Origin: Tangfeifania diversioriginum
GTDB taxonomy: Bacteria > Bacteroidota > Bacteroidia > Bacteroidales > Prolixibacteraceae
DNA: 64,000 bases
NCBI GenBank assembly: GCA_945873105.1
Contig: CAMCBW010000025.1
Location: 17,469-81,468, forward strand
Direction: 5' to 3'
The stretch's first letter is position 1. Each line of letters opens with the position of its first letter. Positions 51,670 through 60,454 of the stretch are shown here, one piece after another. The translations under genes and the position numbers were made by a program. A model generated the notes under the pieces. That model saw only the letters and a list, made by a program, of their open reading frames with translations. It was not told the DNA's origin and did not search any database.

Positions 51670-52401
51670 TTAATCTTTGGCGAGGGTTAATTCTACCAGA
51701 TAGTCAAAATGCAGCCCCATCATTTTATCGGTTACCACGAATCCACACTTTTCTGCATTTTCGATAAAGGTATCAGGATCAACAAAAAGCCAGGGAAATT
51801 TCTTTCCTTTGGTACTTTTGTAGCTCAATTGGTACGTCATCTCACCATAGTAGGTGTTGGATGCAATGTCGATCCAACTCTCTCCATTTTCATCGGTAAA
51901 CAGGTAGAGAAGATCGGATGAGTCTGCCAAAATTCTTCCACCGGGATTCAACAACCTTTTGAGATGGAACAGCAATACAGGTAGTCCGGGAAGTGTTTGT
52001 GCAACTCCAGCTCCATTCATCAGAAGCAGGATGGTATCAAATTTCTGTTCTGTGAGTGTATAGATATCACAGCAAATTACCGAATCTAACCCGCGCAGAC
52101 GCATCGTTTCACAAGAGAGCGGTGATATATCTATAGATACAACTTCAAGGCCCATGCCTTTTAGCCATACGGAGTGAGCTCCAGCACCTGCACCAATATC
52201 CAGAATTTTTCCCTTGCAACGTTTAAGCGCCTCCTGCTCCTGTAGAGGCATCTGGTCGAAGGTTCTGAAAAAATAGGATGGTGCCAGTTCTTCATCTTCA
52301 GCAATATCGGTCCTTACCAGGATGGTTTCACCGGTAATTCCATGGAAGAATTCATGGACTGCTCTCCCGATAGGATCATGTTGTTTTTTTAAGACCGCCA
52401 T
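51670..52401 (-). CDS. SAM-dependent methyltransferase (class I)
   Basis: A 243-residue protein. Motif I GKILDIGAGAGAHSVWLK at about 64-81 and motif II VVSIDISPLSCETMRLRG are clear, and MNGAGVAQTLPGLPVLLFHL is an unusual post-motif III stretch. The N-terminal 60 residues are an extra helical region. The substrate is unknown; the closest pattern is the small-molecule or tRNA-modifying methyltransferases. It is 2 bp from the PBP1A gene and 1 bp from the Bfd-like gene, so the three are in one transcript. Confidence 0.85.
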   Translation of the reverse strand: MAVLKKQHDPIGRAVHEFFHGITGETILVRTDIAEDEELAPSYFFRTFDQMPLQEQEALKRCKGKILDIGAGAGAHSVWLKGMGLEVVSIDISPLSCETMRLRGLDSVICCDIYTLTEQKFDTILLLMNGAGVAQTLPGLPVLLFHLKRLLNPGGRILADSSDLLYLFTDENGESWIDIASNTYYGEMTYQLSYKSTKGKKFPWLFVDPDTFIENAEKCGFVVTDKMMGLHFDYLVELTLAKD

Positions 52402-52403
52402 TT

Positions 52404-54842
52404 TTACTCTTTTTTTCCCAAAGCGTCACGGATCTTTTTCCAGATGGAAGGCTTTTCCTCTTCCCTTTTTGGGGCGACTGCCTTCTTCTCCTGCTTACTC
52501 TCTTTGGCTTGTTCGATACTCTTTTCTTTGGTCTCCTCCTCTTTTCTTTTCTCACTTTTGAATAGATCCCAGAATCCTTTCTTGGTTTCATTGATCTCCG
52601 CTGCAAAGTGGGGAGTTTCCAAAAGGGTAATATTTTCTTCCGATGGAGCGGTAAAACCCATCTGTGAATTGGATGCAAAAGCCGGATCGTTGTAATAACT
52701 CCTGAAAAATCCACCAGCGATGGGAAGAGCCATGTAAGCTCCTTGTCCGTGGACCAGCGACTTGAAGTGAACGGAAGGATCTTCACCTCCAACCCAGCAT
52801 CCTGTAACAAGGGTTGGTGTATATCCCATGAACCAACCATCGGCATAATTCTGGGTGGTGCCCGTTTTGCCGGCAAAGGCCCCCGGAATTTTGTAGCGAC
52901 TCCTGATGGCCGCACCCGTACCTTCGTTGATCACGGCCTGCAGGTAATGATTCATGATTCGTGCATTTTCGGGTACCAGGACTTGTTGTGGCTGAAAGTC
53001 TGATTCAAATTTTTTGAGGAGTGTTCCTTTGCTATCCTCAATACGCACAAGATAGGTTGGCTCTACCGTGAGGCCATCATTGGCCAGACAACAATAAGCT
53101 TTCACCATCTGTACAAGGGGAACTTCAGCGGCTCCAAGGGCAATGGAGGGGTAATTAGGAATATCAGCTTCGATTCCCATTTTGTGGGCCAGTTGAACCG
53201 TTTCAGTTATTCCTGATTCCATCAGCACCTGTACAGAAACAGTATTGACTGATTTGCAAAGAGCACCCTCCAGGGAGTAATAACCTCCATATTCGTTGTC
53301 TGCATTGCCTGGTGACCAATCCTGGTAGTCACTGTAGGTAATTTGCTGATTGGCGTAATATTTATCAGGTGGAAGTCCGTTTTCAAGTGCTGCTGTGTAA
53401 ATGAAAGGCTTGAATGCTGATCCAACCTGTCTGGAAGAAAGTACATGATCGTACTGAAAATAACGGAAATCATTGCCGCCAATCCAGACTTTGACCTTCC
53501 CATTTCTGGGATCCATCGCTACAAAACCGCAGTGAAGTAACTTCAAAGAGGCCTTTACGGAGTCCATCGGACTGATTTTTACAGTTTGATCTCCATCCCA
53601 GGAAAAGAGTTTGATGTTGGTGGGGGTTTTGAAGATTAATGCAATCTCCTTGTCCGTCTTGCCCGACTCGATGAGTCGCTTGTAACGCGGCGATTGTTTC
53701 ATCCCGCGCAATACGATGTCATTCTTTTTACCCCATGGTGCCTCGCCTTTCCACTCTTTGTCGAAGGTGGCCTGGAGTTCTTTCATTTGGGTACGCATTG
53801 CATTTTCAGCATACTTCTGCATCCGGGAATCAATGGTTGTGTGGATCTTCAGACCATCAGTGTAGAGATTATAAGGGGTACCATCCTCTTTGTTGTTCTC
53901 GGAACACCATTTTTCAAGTTGGGGGCGGAGCAATTCCCGGAAATACGGAGCCAGGCCGGTATTGTATACCAGGTAGTTGTATTTCAGCCCTAAGGGTTGC
54001 TGGCAATAGCGATTGGCATCAGTCTCGGAAAGGTGGTTGTATTTTTGCATCTGTCGGATCACCGTATTTCTCCGTTGGAGTGATCTTTCGGGATGGAGTC
54101 GGGGATTGTATGCGTTGTTGGCTTTCAGCAAACCGACAAGTGTTGCTGCTTGAGGAACCGTGAGTTTGGCGGGAGTTGTACTGAAATAGCGTTCGGCAGC
54201 TGTTCCAATACCAAAAGTATTCTCTCCAAATGGGACAGTATTCAGGTAGAGGGTAAGAATCTCATTTTTGGCATAGAGTTTTTCCAGACGATAAGCAATG
54301 ATCGCCTCCCTGATTTTACTGACAGGTAAGGTAAGGGGGCCCCAGTTTTCACGACCGAAGATATTTTTTGCGATCTGTTGGGAGAGTGTAGATCCACCAC
54401 CTGATCGTTGATTGGCCATGAAGATGGTCTTCACAAATACCCTGGCAACGGCCCATTCATCTATCCCCCTGTGTTCATAAAACCGTGCATCTTCCGTCGA
54501 TACAAGGGCATTGACCACATTGGGTGATATGTTCTTAAAGGTTACACTACTTCTGTTTTCAACATAGTAACGTCCCAATACTTTTCCATCCTGGGAAAAA
54601 ACTTCTGTTGCAACCGGCTCTTTTATTTTGATGAGTGTCTCAGCATTTGGGAGTTCTCCGAATGTGCCAATGTAAACCAAAATGAATAGAACCGACATTA
54701 AAAAGACGCCAAATAAGGCGAGTTTTAGGAACCAAATCAACATAAATTTCCAAATCGATTGATCTCCTTTGCGTTTTAAGAAATCGAAAGGAGATTTTTT
54801 CCTCTTTACGGTTGAAATTTTATTTGGTTTTGCTGCAGTCAT
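52404..54842 (-). CDS. bifunctional penicillin-binding protein 1A
   Basis: An 812-residue class A PBP. A cytoplasmic basic tail leads into a membrane helix at about 33-58; the GT51 transglycosylase domain has the catalytic Glu117 in STEDARFYEHRGID and SGGGSTLSQQIAKN; the transpeptidase domain has the active-site Ser of GSAFKPF near 470 and KTGTTQNYADGWF near 660. The last 60 residues are rich in Lys and Glu (EEETKEKSIEQAKESKQEKK). It polymerises and cross-links peptidoglycan on the periplasmic face. First gene of the group with the methyltransferase and Bfd-like genes; divergent from the TIGR01777 gene, 47 bp apart. Confidence 0.94.
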   Translation of the reverse strand: MTAAKPNKISTVKRKKSPFDFLKRKGDQSIWKFMLIWFLKLALFGVFLMSVLFILVYIGTFGELPNAETLIKIKEPVATEVFSQDGKVLGRYYVENRSSVTFKNISPNVVNALVSTEDARFYEHRGIDEWAVARVFVKTIFMANQRSGGGSTLSQQIAKNIFGRENWGPLTLPVSKIREAIIAYRLEKLYAKNEILTLYLNTVPFGENTFGIGTAAERYFSTTPAKLTVPQAATLVGLLKANNAYNPRLHPERSLQRRNTVIRQMQKYNHLSETDANRYCQQPLGLKYNYLVYNTGLAPYFRELLRPQLEKWCSENNKEDGTPYNLYTDGLKIHTTIDSRMQKYAENAMRTQMKELQATFDKEWKGEAPWGKKNDIVLRGMKQSPRYKRLIESGKTDKEIALIFKTPTNIKLFSWDGDQTVKISPMDSVKASLKLLHCGFVAMDPRNGKVKVWIGGNDFRYFQYDHVLSSRQVGSAFKPFIYTAALENGLPPDKYYANQQITYSDYQDWSPGNADNEYGGYYSLEGALCKSVNTVSVQVLMESGITETVQLAHKMGIEADIPNYPSIALGAAEVPLVQMVKAYCCLANDGLTVEPTYLVRIEDSKGTLLKKFESDFQPQQVLVPENARIMNHYLQAVINEGTGAAIRSRYKIPGAFAGKTGTTQNYADGWFMGYTPTLVTGCWVGGEDPSVHFKSLVHGQGAYMALPIAGGFFRSYYNDPAFASNSQMGFTAPSEENITLLETPHFAAEINETKKGFWDLFKSEKRKEEETKEKSIEQAKESKQEKKAVAPKREEEKPSIWKKIRDALGKKE

Positions 54843-54889
54843 CCTTTAAAAAACGATATATTAACATCCTAATCAAAAAACGATTTACC

Positions 54890-55756
54890 ATGAAAATCGC
54901 TGTTACTGGCGGTACCGGATTTCTTGGCCGGCATTTGTTTGCTTATCTGGTGTCTTTGGGATACGAAACAACCATTATCCAAAGATCGGATCTCAAAGGA
55001 GGAACAGATAGAGTTTCAAAATTAATCAAATCTTCGGATGTAATCATCAATCTGGCCGGTTCACCGGTGATAAAAAGATGGACCAAGGCAAACAAAGAAA
55101 CTATTCTGTCCAGCAGGCTCGATACTACCAGACTCCTGGTCGCATCCATTCTTGGACTCAACCCTGCTGATAGGCCTTCACTTGTTGTTTCTGCTTCGGC
55201 CATTGGGATCTATGATTCAATGAACAAGCACGATGAAAGTTCCGAGATGTTTGACAATAATTTTCTTACCGATGTCTGCAGGCAATGGGAAGACTGTCTC
55301 ATTCCACTCCACCAGACTGAGACCCGACTCTGTATTGTGCGCATTGGAATTGTTTTGGGGCGGGAAGGGGGTATGTTGAAACAATTGATGCCACTCTTCA
55401 AGGCTGGATTGGGAGGAAAGATTGGATCCGGGAAGCAACCATTCTCATTTATACATTACCTTGATTTTTGCAGGGCCGTTACCTATCTTTTAGAGCATCC
55501 GGAGTGCTCGGGAATCTTCAATATGACTGCCCCTGTGATCTCCTCCAATGCTGAATTTACCAGAATTCTCTCCACTTCTCTCCGGAGACCTGCGTTTTTT
55601 ACGGTTCCGGCTTTTGCCTTGGAACTATTGTATGGCAAAGCAGCAGTTGCATTGATTGAAGGACAGGCAGTCTATCCGAAGCATCTGCTGGATTGTGGAT
55701 TCAGGTTCCTGTATCCCGATTTAAATTTGGCGCTACAAAATATTTTAGAAAGTTAG
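54890..55756 (+). CDS. TIGR01777 family NAD-dependent epimerase-like protein
   Basis: About 288 residues from ATG 54890, the position where the Rossmann motif TGGTGFLGRHL begins properly; an upstream frame adds 26 residues. DVIINLAGSPVIKRWTK, SRLDTTRLLV and WEDCLIPLHQTETRLCIVRIGIVLGREGGML are the family pattern (YfcH/SulA-like, extended SDR). Biochemical role unsettled. The gene ends right at a MITE-like element (55760-56005). Confidence 0.88.
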   Translation: MKIAVTGGTGFLGRHLFAYLVSLGYETTIIQRSDLKGGTDRVSKLIKSSDVIINLAGSPVIKRWTKANKETILSSRLDTTRLLVASILGLNPADRPSLVVSASAIGIYDSMNKHDESSEMFDNNFLTDVCRQWEDCLIPLHQTETRLCIVRIGIVLGREGGMLKQLMPLFKAGLGGKIGSGKQPFSFIHYLDFCRAVTYLLEHPECSGIFNMTAPVISSNAEFTRILSTSLRRPAFFTVPAFALELLYGKAAVALIEGQAVYPKHLLDCGFRFLYPDLNLALQNILES

Positions 55757-55759
55757 AAG

Positions 55760-56005
55760 CTGTTTATAATTATAACACAGAGTATTTATGACTCTTGATG
55801 AAACTGATCATTTCATTGAAATTGTCGCTTTGTGCAAAATATACAAGAGAAAAAATGAGGTAAACAAAGAGAAAATCGCTTGCGATTTTCCTACTCTGTG
55901 AAACTCCGGGGTTTCTCTATTGAGATTTCAAAATAGCAGAAATTGCTATTTGCTCTCTGGTTTCGATAAATAGTTAGATATTCTCTGTGTTATAAATTTA
56001 AACAG
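55760..56005. mobile_element. MITE-like non-coding element with terminal inverted repeats
   Basis: The left end 55760-55785 and the right end 55978-56005 are near-perfect inverted repeats (CTGTTTA, then TTATAACACAGAG in both after reverse complement). Inside are hairpins: GAAAATCGC/GCGATTTTC (about 55872-55891), AAATAGCA/TGCTATTT (about 55931-55951) and GATGAAA/TTTCATT (about 55797-55816), plus internal copies of CTCTGTG. The element fills the gap between two convergent genes and holds no reading frame. No transposase is in the window. Confidence 0.65.
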
Positions 56006-56007
56006 TC

Positions 56008-57108
56008 TTAGACGTTGAAGCGGAAATGCATGATGTCTCCATCCTGTACAACGTACTCTTTGCCTTCAACGGCAATCTTACCTACCTCACGGCATGCGGA
56101 TTCAGATCCCAATGTAACATAATCCTCGTATTTGATCACTTCAGCGCGGATAAATCCTTTCTCAAAATCGCTATGGATAATTCCCGCAGCTTTGGGAGCC
56201 TTGATCCCTTTTACAAAAGTCCATGCGCGGCTCTCATCTGCTCCAGTTGTAAAGTAGGTCTGCAGGTTCAGTAGTTTGTAGGCTGCATGAATCAGCTTGT
56301 TAACTCCAGGTTCATCCAATCCGAGATCCTCCAAAAACAGCTGTTTCTCTTCATAACTCTCCAACTCTGCAATGTCTGCTTCAGTCGCAGCGGCAATTAC
56401 CAGTATCTCAGCCTGCTCATCTTCCACACTTTTCCGGAATGCTTCGGTCATGGCATTACCGGTAGAAGCAGAAGCTTCATCAACATTGCATACATAAACT
56501 ACCGGCTTTCTGGTCAAAAGGAAAAAATCATGAATCAGATCCTCTTCATCTTCAGTAAGGGCCAATGTGCGGGCAGATTTGCCCGTAATCAAAACCTCTT
56601 TCAACCGTTCTGCGATGGTTACGGTTTTCAGGGCTACCCGGTCGCCTCCAACTTTTGCTTGTTTCTGCAACTTGGATATCCTATTTTCAACTGTTTCAAG
56701 ATCTTTGAGTTGTAACTCGATATCTATGACCTCTTTGTCCCTAATTGGGTTGATAGATCCATCCACATGGATGATGTTGTCGTTTTCAAAACATCGTATA
56801 ACATGGATGACGGCATCTACCTCCCTGATGTTGGCCAAAAACTGGTTTCCAAGACCTTCTCCTTTACTGGCTCCTTTAACCAGACCGGCTATGTCTACGA
56901 TTTCGATGGTCGTAGGTACTATTTTTTTAGGATTATCGATTTCAGCCAGTCGGATCAGCCGCTTATCAGGTACGGTAATCACACCCAGGTTGGGTTCTAT
57001 TGTACAGAATGGAAAATTTGCCGATTGTGCTTTTGCATTCGAAAGGCAATTGAAAAGGGTCGACTTACCCACATTGGGCAGACCGACGATACCACATCTT
57101 AAGGCCAT
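56008..57108 (-). CDS. ychF: redox-regulated ATPase YchF (Obg family)
   Basis: A 366-residue P-loop ATPase. GLPNVGKST (8-16) is the G1-like loop, DIAGLVKGASKGEGLGNQFLANIREVDA is the highly conserved switch region, NVDEA replaces the usual NKxD so ATP is preferred, and the C-terminal TGS domain ends MHFRFNV. YchF binds ribosomes and acts in stress responses. It ends 2 bp from the MITE-like element. Confidence 0.96.
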   Translation of the reverse strand: MALRCGIVGLPNVGKSTLFNCLSNAKAQSANFPFCTIEPNLGVITVPDKRLIRLAEIDNPKKIVPTTIEIVDIAGLVKGASKGEGLGNQFLANIREVDAVIHVIRCFENDNIIHVDGSINPIRDKEVIDIELQLKDLETVENRISKLQKQAKVGGDRVALKTVTIAERLKEVLITGKSARTLALTEDEEDLIHDFFLLTRKPVVYVCNVDEASASTGNAMTEAFRKSVEDEQAEILVIAAATEADIAELESYEEKQLFLEDLGLDEPGVNKLIHAAYKLLNLQTYFTTGADESRAWTFVKGIKAPKAAGIIHSDFEKGFIRAEVIKYEDYVTLGSESACREVGKIAVEGKEYVVQDGDIMHFRFNV

Positions 57109-57129
57109 TTATTTTTTTGATATTTTTTG

Positions 57130-57137
57130 CAAAGGTA
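57130..57137 (-). promoter_or_regulatory. -7 promoter box for ychF
   Basis: TACCTTTG on the minus strand, an exact TANNTTTG match, 21 bp before the ATG. No -33 element at 19-21 bp. Confidence 0.55.
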
Positions 57138-57233
57138 CGATTTTAAACCTTGAGAAGTTAACTTTGTCAAACCTGAATAGTTTGAATTGTTTGTCAGGTA
57201 AAAGAACTTTTCAATTGGGATGGTCTGTTGTTG

Positions 57234-57788
57234 ATGGGAATGATAGATAAAGACAAAGAACTTATTGCAGATCTTAAAACGGAGGGCAAGCGAGAAATGG
57301 CTTTCCAGTCTTTGGTAAAATCTTACCAGGAGCGGCTCTATTGGCATATACGTAAGATGGTTGTTAGTCATGATGATGCGGATGATCTGATGCAGAATGT
57401 CTTTATCAAGGTTTGGAAAAATATTGACAATTTCAGGGAAGATTCATCCCTGTTTACCTGGTTGTTTCGAATAGCAACGAATGAATCGTTGAGCTTTCTG
57501 CAACAAAAGAAAAGAAGAAATCTTCTTTCAATTGATGGGACATCTGAGTATCTTGTCGAATCATTTGAATCTGATGCTCATTTCGAGGGTGACGAATTGC
57601 AAAAGAAACTTCAACTGGCAGTTTTGAAGCTTCCAGACAAGCAGCGAATCGTATTCAATATGAAGTACTACGATGAAATGAAATACGAAGAGATGGCCGA
57701 AATTCTTAATACCTCCGTTGGTGCACTCAAGGCCTCTTATCATCATGCCGTAAAAAAAATAGAGGCTCATTTTGAGGGGGAATATTAA
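57234..57788 (+). CDS. ECF-type RNA polymerase sigma factor
   Basis: About 184 residues from ATG 57234 (ATG 57240 is also good; a TTG at 57228 is less likely). Region 2 (YWHIRKMVVSHDDADDLMQN, VFIKVWKNI) and region 4 (LPDKQRIVFNMKYYDEMKYEE, then EILNTSVGALKASYHHAVKKI) are typical of short sigma-70 factors. No regions 1 or 3, as in ECF factors. The next gene, 46 bp on, encodes a single-pass membrane protein that is the probable anti-sigma, followed by a Spy-like periplasmic protein. Confidence 0.92.
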   Translation: MGMIDKDKELIADLKTEGKREMAFQSLVKSYQERLYWHIRKMVVSHDDADDLMQNVFIKVWKNIDNFREDSSLFTWLFRIATNESLSFLQQKKRRNLLSIDGTSEYLVESFESDAHFEGDELQKKLQLAVLKLPDKQRIVFNMKYYDEMKYEEMAEILNTSVGALKASYHHAVKKIEAHFEGEY

Positions 57789-57834
57789 TTTTTGGATTTA
57801 AACCTTTTGACAATTGGAATGTCTATAGAATTAG

Positions 57835-58320
57835 ATGGTTATGAAAGAGAACATGAAACATAGGATGAATAAGTCTGAGCTTCCAAAGCAAAGAGCCGGT
57901 TACACAGTTCCGGATGGATACTTTGACTCTTTTGCCGACCGGTTGGAAATTAGAATCAACAGGGAGAAAGCAACTCCTGCACCCCGTGAAGCAACCAAAG
58001 GCTGGATCTTTTATTTGAAACCTGCATTAAGTGTAGCTGCCGGTCTGGCACTGCTGTTGACACTCTCAGTGTTTTTTATGGAAAGTCAATCTCCAACGTT
58101 TCATGCTGGGAAAGAACCTGCCGTGATGGCTCCCAATGGTAATTCAGATGATCTTTTGCCACTTCCCAATGTATTTGCTTATACGGTAACAGATGGCCAA
58201 TTTTTCTCGGCACTGACCGACATGGAGGAATACGATGAGTCAAAATTGTCAAAAGATGTACTAGCTGATTATTTGGCAACCAATTGTTCTGATTTTGAAA
58301 TTCTTAACGCAAGTAAATAG
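57835..58320 (+). CDS. probable anti-sigma factor or membrane partner of the ECF sigma
   Basis: A 161-residue protein. The N-terminal cytoplasmic part carries TVPDGYFDSFADRL (a recurring Bacteroidota motif before membrane helices in proteins near ECF sigmas), a membrane helix spans about 61-80 (LKPALSVAAGLALLLTLSVF), and the rest is periplasmic and acidic. It lacks a recognisable zinc anti-sigma His-Cys motif. Anti-sigma function is inferred from position only. Confidence 0.65.
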   Translation: MVMKENMKHRMNKSELPKQRAGYTVPDGYFDSFADRLEIRINREKATPAPREATKGWIFYLKPALSVAAGLALLLTLSVFFMESQSPTFHAGKEPAVMAPNGNSDDLLPLPNVFAYTVTDGQFFSALTDMEEYDESKLSKDVLADYLATNCSDFEILNASK

Positions 58321-58321
58321 C

Positions 58322-58777
58322 ATGAGAACCATAATTTTTACAGGGATGATCCTGTTAATTTCCTTACAAATCTGTGCCCAAAGACATTTGGATCCGAAAA
58401 CAATTGAATTGATTAAGACCAAGAAAGTTGCTTTTATAACGGAACAGGTGGGTCTGACATCTCAGGAGAGTCAAAAGTTCTGGCCGATCTACAATCAACT
58501 TGAAAAGGAACGGAATGATTTAATGGATAAAAAACGGGATCTGGAGGAGTCTACAGAAGATAAGAGTCCCAAATCCGAGGATTCTTACAAGAAATTAACC
58601 CAGGAAATAGTGGCAATGCACCTGAAGGAGGGAAAACTGACTGAAGAATACAATGCCAAATTTTTGTCTGTTTTACCAGCCGAGAAGGTGGTGAAATTGT
58701 ATCGGTCGGAACGAAAATTCAGATCTTACCTTATGCAGGAAATGAGAAAAAAGGACGATGACAAGTCTGGAAAATAA
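58322..58777 (+). CDS. Spy/CpxP-like periplasmic protein
   Basis: About 152 residues from ATG 58322; a start at 58295 would run into the previous gene. A signal peptide (TIIFTGMILLISLQICAQ) is followed by a helical, charged body, e.g. LTSQESQKFWPIYNQLEKER, like the LTXXQ/Spy family that protects misfolded envelope proteins. It is the third gene of the sigma group, so an envelope-stress role is likely. Its stop codon TAA is the first three bases of a TAAAGGA array. Confidence 0.75.
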   Translation: MRTIIFTGMILLISLQICAQRHLDPKTIELIKTKKVAFITEQVGLTSQESQKFWPIYNQLEKERNDLMDKKRDLEESTEDKSPKSEDSYKKLTQEIVAMHLKEGKLTEEYNAKFLSVLPAEKVVKLYRSERKFRSYLMQEMRKKDDDKSGK

Positions 58778-58810
58778 AGGATAAAGGATAAAGGATAAAG
58801 GATAAAGGAT
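58775..58810. repeat. TAAAGGA heptamer array at the Spy-like stop codon
   Basis: Five tandem 7-bp units of TAAAGGA on the plus strand, the first supplying the stop codon TAA (58775-58777). It is complementary to the array at 58915-59000. Confidence 0.85.
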
Positions 58811-58912
58811 TGGAATCCAATTGTTGAGGTCAGATAAAGTAATGCCTGATTGATTCATTCAGGTGTTTCATTTTGGTTCTGGGCACTGATATCCATTTAG
58901 CTTCCATGCCAC

Positions 58913-59000
58913 TTTATCCTTTAACCTTTATCCTTTAACCTTTAACCTTTAACCTTTATCCTTTATCCTTTAACCTTTATCCTTTATCCTTTATCCTTTA
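58913..59000. repeat. TTTATCC/TTTAACC heptamer array at the hisS stop codon
   Basis: About twelve 7-bp units of CCTTTAA/CCTTTAT on the plus strand. On the hisS strand it reads (TAAAGGA/TTAAAGG)n and its first TAA (complement 58998-59000) is the hisS stop codon. Together with 58775-58810 it can form a long stem with about a 100-base loop between two convergent genes. Confidence 0.85.
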
Positions 59001-60359
59001 ACAAAGCACCTCTACCAACTGATCTGTACTGATCCGTATTTGCTCCCCGCTCATCATATTTTTGATGGTGACTTCACCATCGGCAATTTCAGTTTCACCT
59101 GCCAAAATAACATATTTAACACCTTTTCTGTTGGCATAATTCATCTGTTTTTTCATCTTGTCGGCGGAAGGGTATATTTCAGCAGCAATTCCAGCCTTCC
59201 TGATATCTTCCAGGAGAGGCAAACAATAAAGCTCTTCAGTCTTGCCAAAATTGACAAAGAGTACCTTTGTGGAAATGGTCTGATCAATAGGGAATAGTTC
59301 CAATTGATCCATTACATCATAGATCCGGTCTGCCCCAAAAGATATCCCCACACCCGAAATATCCGGCAAACCGAAAATGCCGGTAAGGTCATCGTATCTG
59401 CCACCTCCGGTGATGGATCCAATTTGAACATCATTGGCTTTGACTTCAAAAATTGCCCCGGTATAATAGTTCAGTCCGCGTGCAAGGGTTAGATCCAACT
59501 CGACTTCTGTTGAAAGTTTTCCTGATTTGAGATAATTAAAGATTGTTCTGAGTTCAGCTATGCCCTTTTTCCCGGTGGCAGATTCAGAAATAATCTGCTC
59601 GATCAGGTCTAGTTTCTCTATGTTGCTACCTGATAATTTCAGAATGGGCTGGAGTTTTTGTACAGCCTCCGGGGATACCCCTTTTTCCAGCAACTCCTCG
59701 TTTACTTTTTCCAAGCCAATCTTATCCAATTTGTCGATTGCGACAGTAATGTCAATCATTCTGTCTGATTCTCCAATGGTCTCTGCTATGCCGGAAAGTA
59801 CTTTTCTGTTGTTAATCTTTACAGTTACGTTTATGCCCAGTTTGGCAAAAATTTTGTCAACAATCTGTATCAGTTCATACTCATTCAGCAGTGAATCTGA
59901 ACCAATTATGTCAACATCACACTGGTAAAACTCGCGGTATCTTCCCTTTTGAGGACGATCAGCACGCCACACCGGTTGAATTTGGAAACGTCGGAATGGA
60001 AAATTTATATCGCCTTGGTATTGAACTACATACCTTGCAAACGGAACCGTTAGGTCGTAACGAAGCCCCTTCTCCGAAATTTGGAAAGTTGTTTTCTGAC
60101 TATTCCTTGCCAAGAGATCAGTTTCAGTGGCTTTCAACAGGAAATCGCCGGAGTTTAATATTTTGAACAATAATTTATCCCCCTCTTCCCCGTATTTGCC
60201 GGTAAGTGTCGATAGATTCTCCATGGCAGGTGTCTCTATCTGTTGGAAACCATAGAGTTTGAAAACACCTTTTATCACATCAAAGATGTAGTTTCTTCTT
60301 GCCATTTCGAGTGGAGAAAAGTCTCGGGTGCCTTTTGGGATGGAGGGTTTTTGAGCCAT
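58998..60359 (-). CDS. hisS: histidyl-tRNA synthetase
   Basis: A 453-residue class II synthetase. KGTRDFSP near the N-terminus, motif 2 region [30 protein letters not shown], and the histidine motif [15 protein letters not shown] are visible, with the anticodon-binding domain from about 350. The stop codon is in a heptamer array. Confidence 0.97.
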   Translation of the reverse strand: MAQKPSIPKGTRDFSPLEMARRNYIFDVIKGVFKLYGFQQIETPAMENLSTLTGKYGEEGDKLLFKILNSGDFLLKATETDLLARNSQKTTFQISEKGLRYDLTVPFARYVVQYQGDINFPFRRFQIQPVWRADRPQKGRYREFYQCDVDIIGSDSLLNEYELIQIVDKIFAKLGINVTVKINNRKVLSGIAETIGESDRMIDITVAIDKLDKIGLEKVNEELLEKGVSPEAVQKLQPILKLSGSNIEKLDLIEQIISESATGKKGIAELRTIFNYLKSGKLSTEVELDLTLARGLNYYTGAIFEVKANDVQIGSITGGGRYDDLTGIFGLPDISGVGISFGADRIYDVMDQLELFPIDQTISTKVLFVNFGKTEELYCLPLLEDIRKAGIAAEIYPSADKMKKQMNYANRKGVKYVILAGETEIADGEVTIKNMMSGEQIRISTDQLVEVLC

Positions 60360-60381
60360 GATACTTTCTTTGTTGAAACGA

Positions 60382-60389
60382 CAAATTTA
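60382..60389 (-). promoter_or_regulatory. -7 promoter box for hisS
   Basis: TAAATTTG on the minus strand, 22 bp before the hisS ATG and just downstream of the terminator of the preceding gene. Confidence 0.45.
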
Positions 60390-60400
60390 GTGATTATATC

Positions 60401-60434
60401 CAAAAAAAAAGAGGGTGCTTCGCAGGCACCCTCT
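60401..60434 (-). terminator. intrinsic terminator after the TonB receptor gene
   Basis: AGAGGGTGC and GCACCCTCT form a perfect 9-bp stem around a 7-base loop; on the minus strand nine Ts follow. It lies 21 bp after the receptor stop. Confidence 0.9.
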
Positions 60435-60454
60435 CTAATTTATCAATTGAATTG

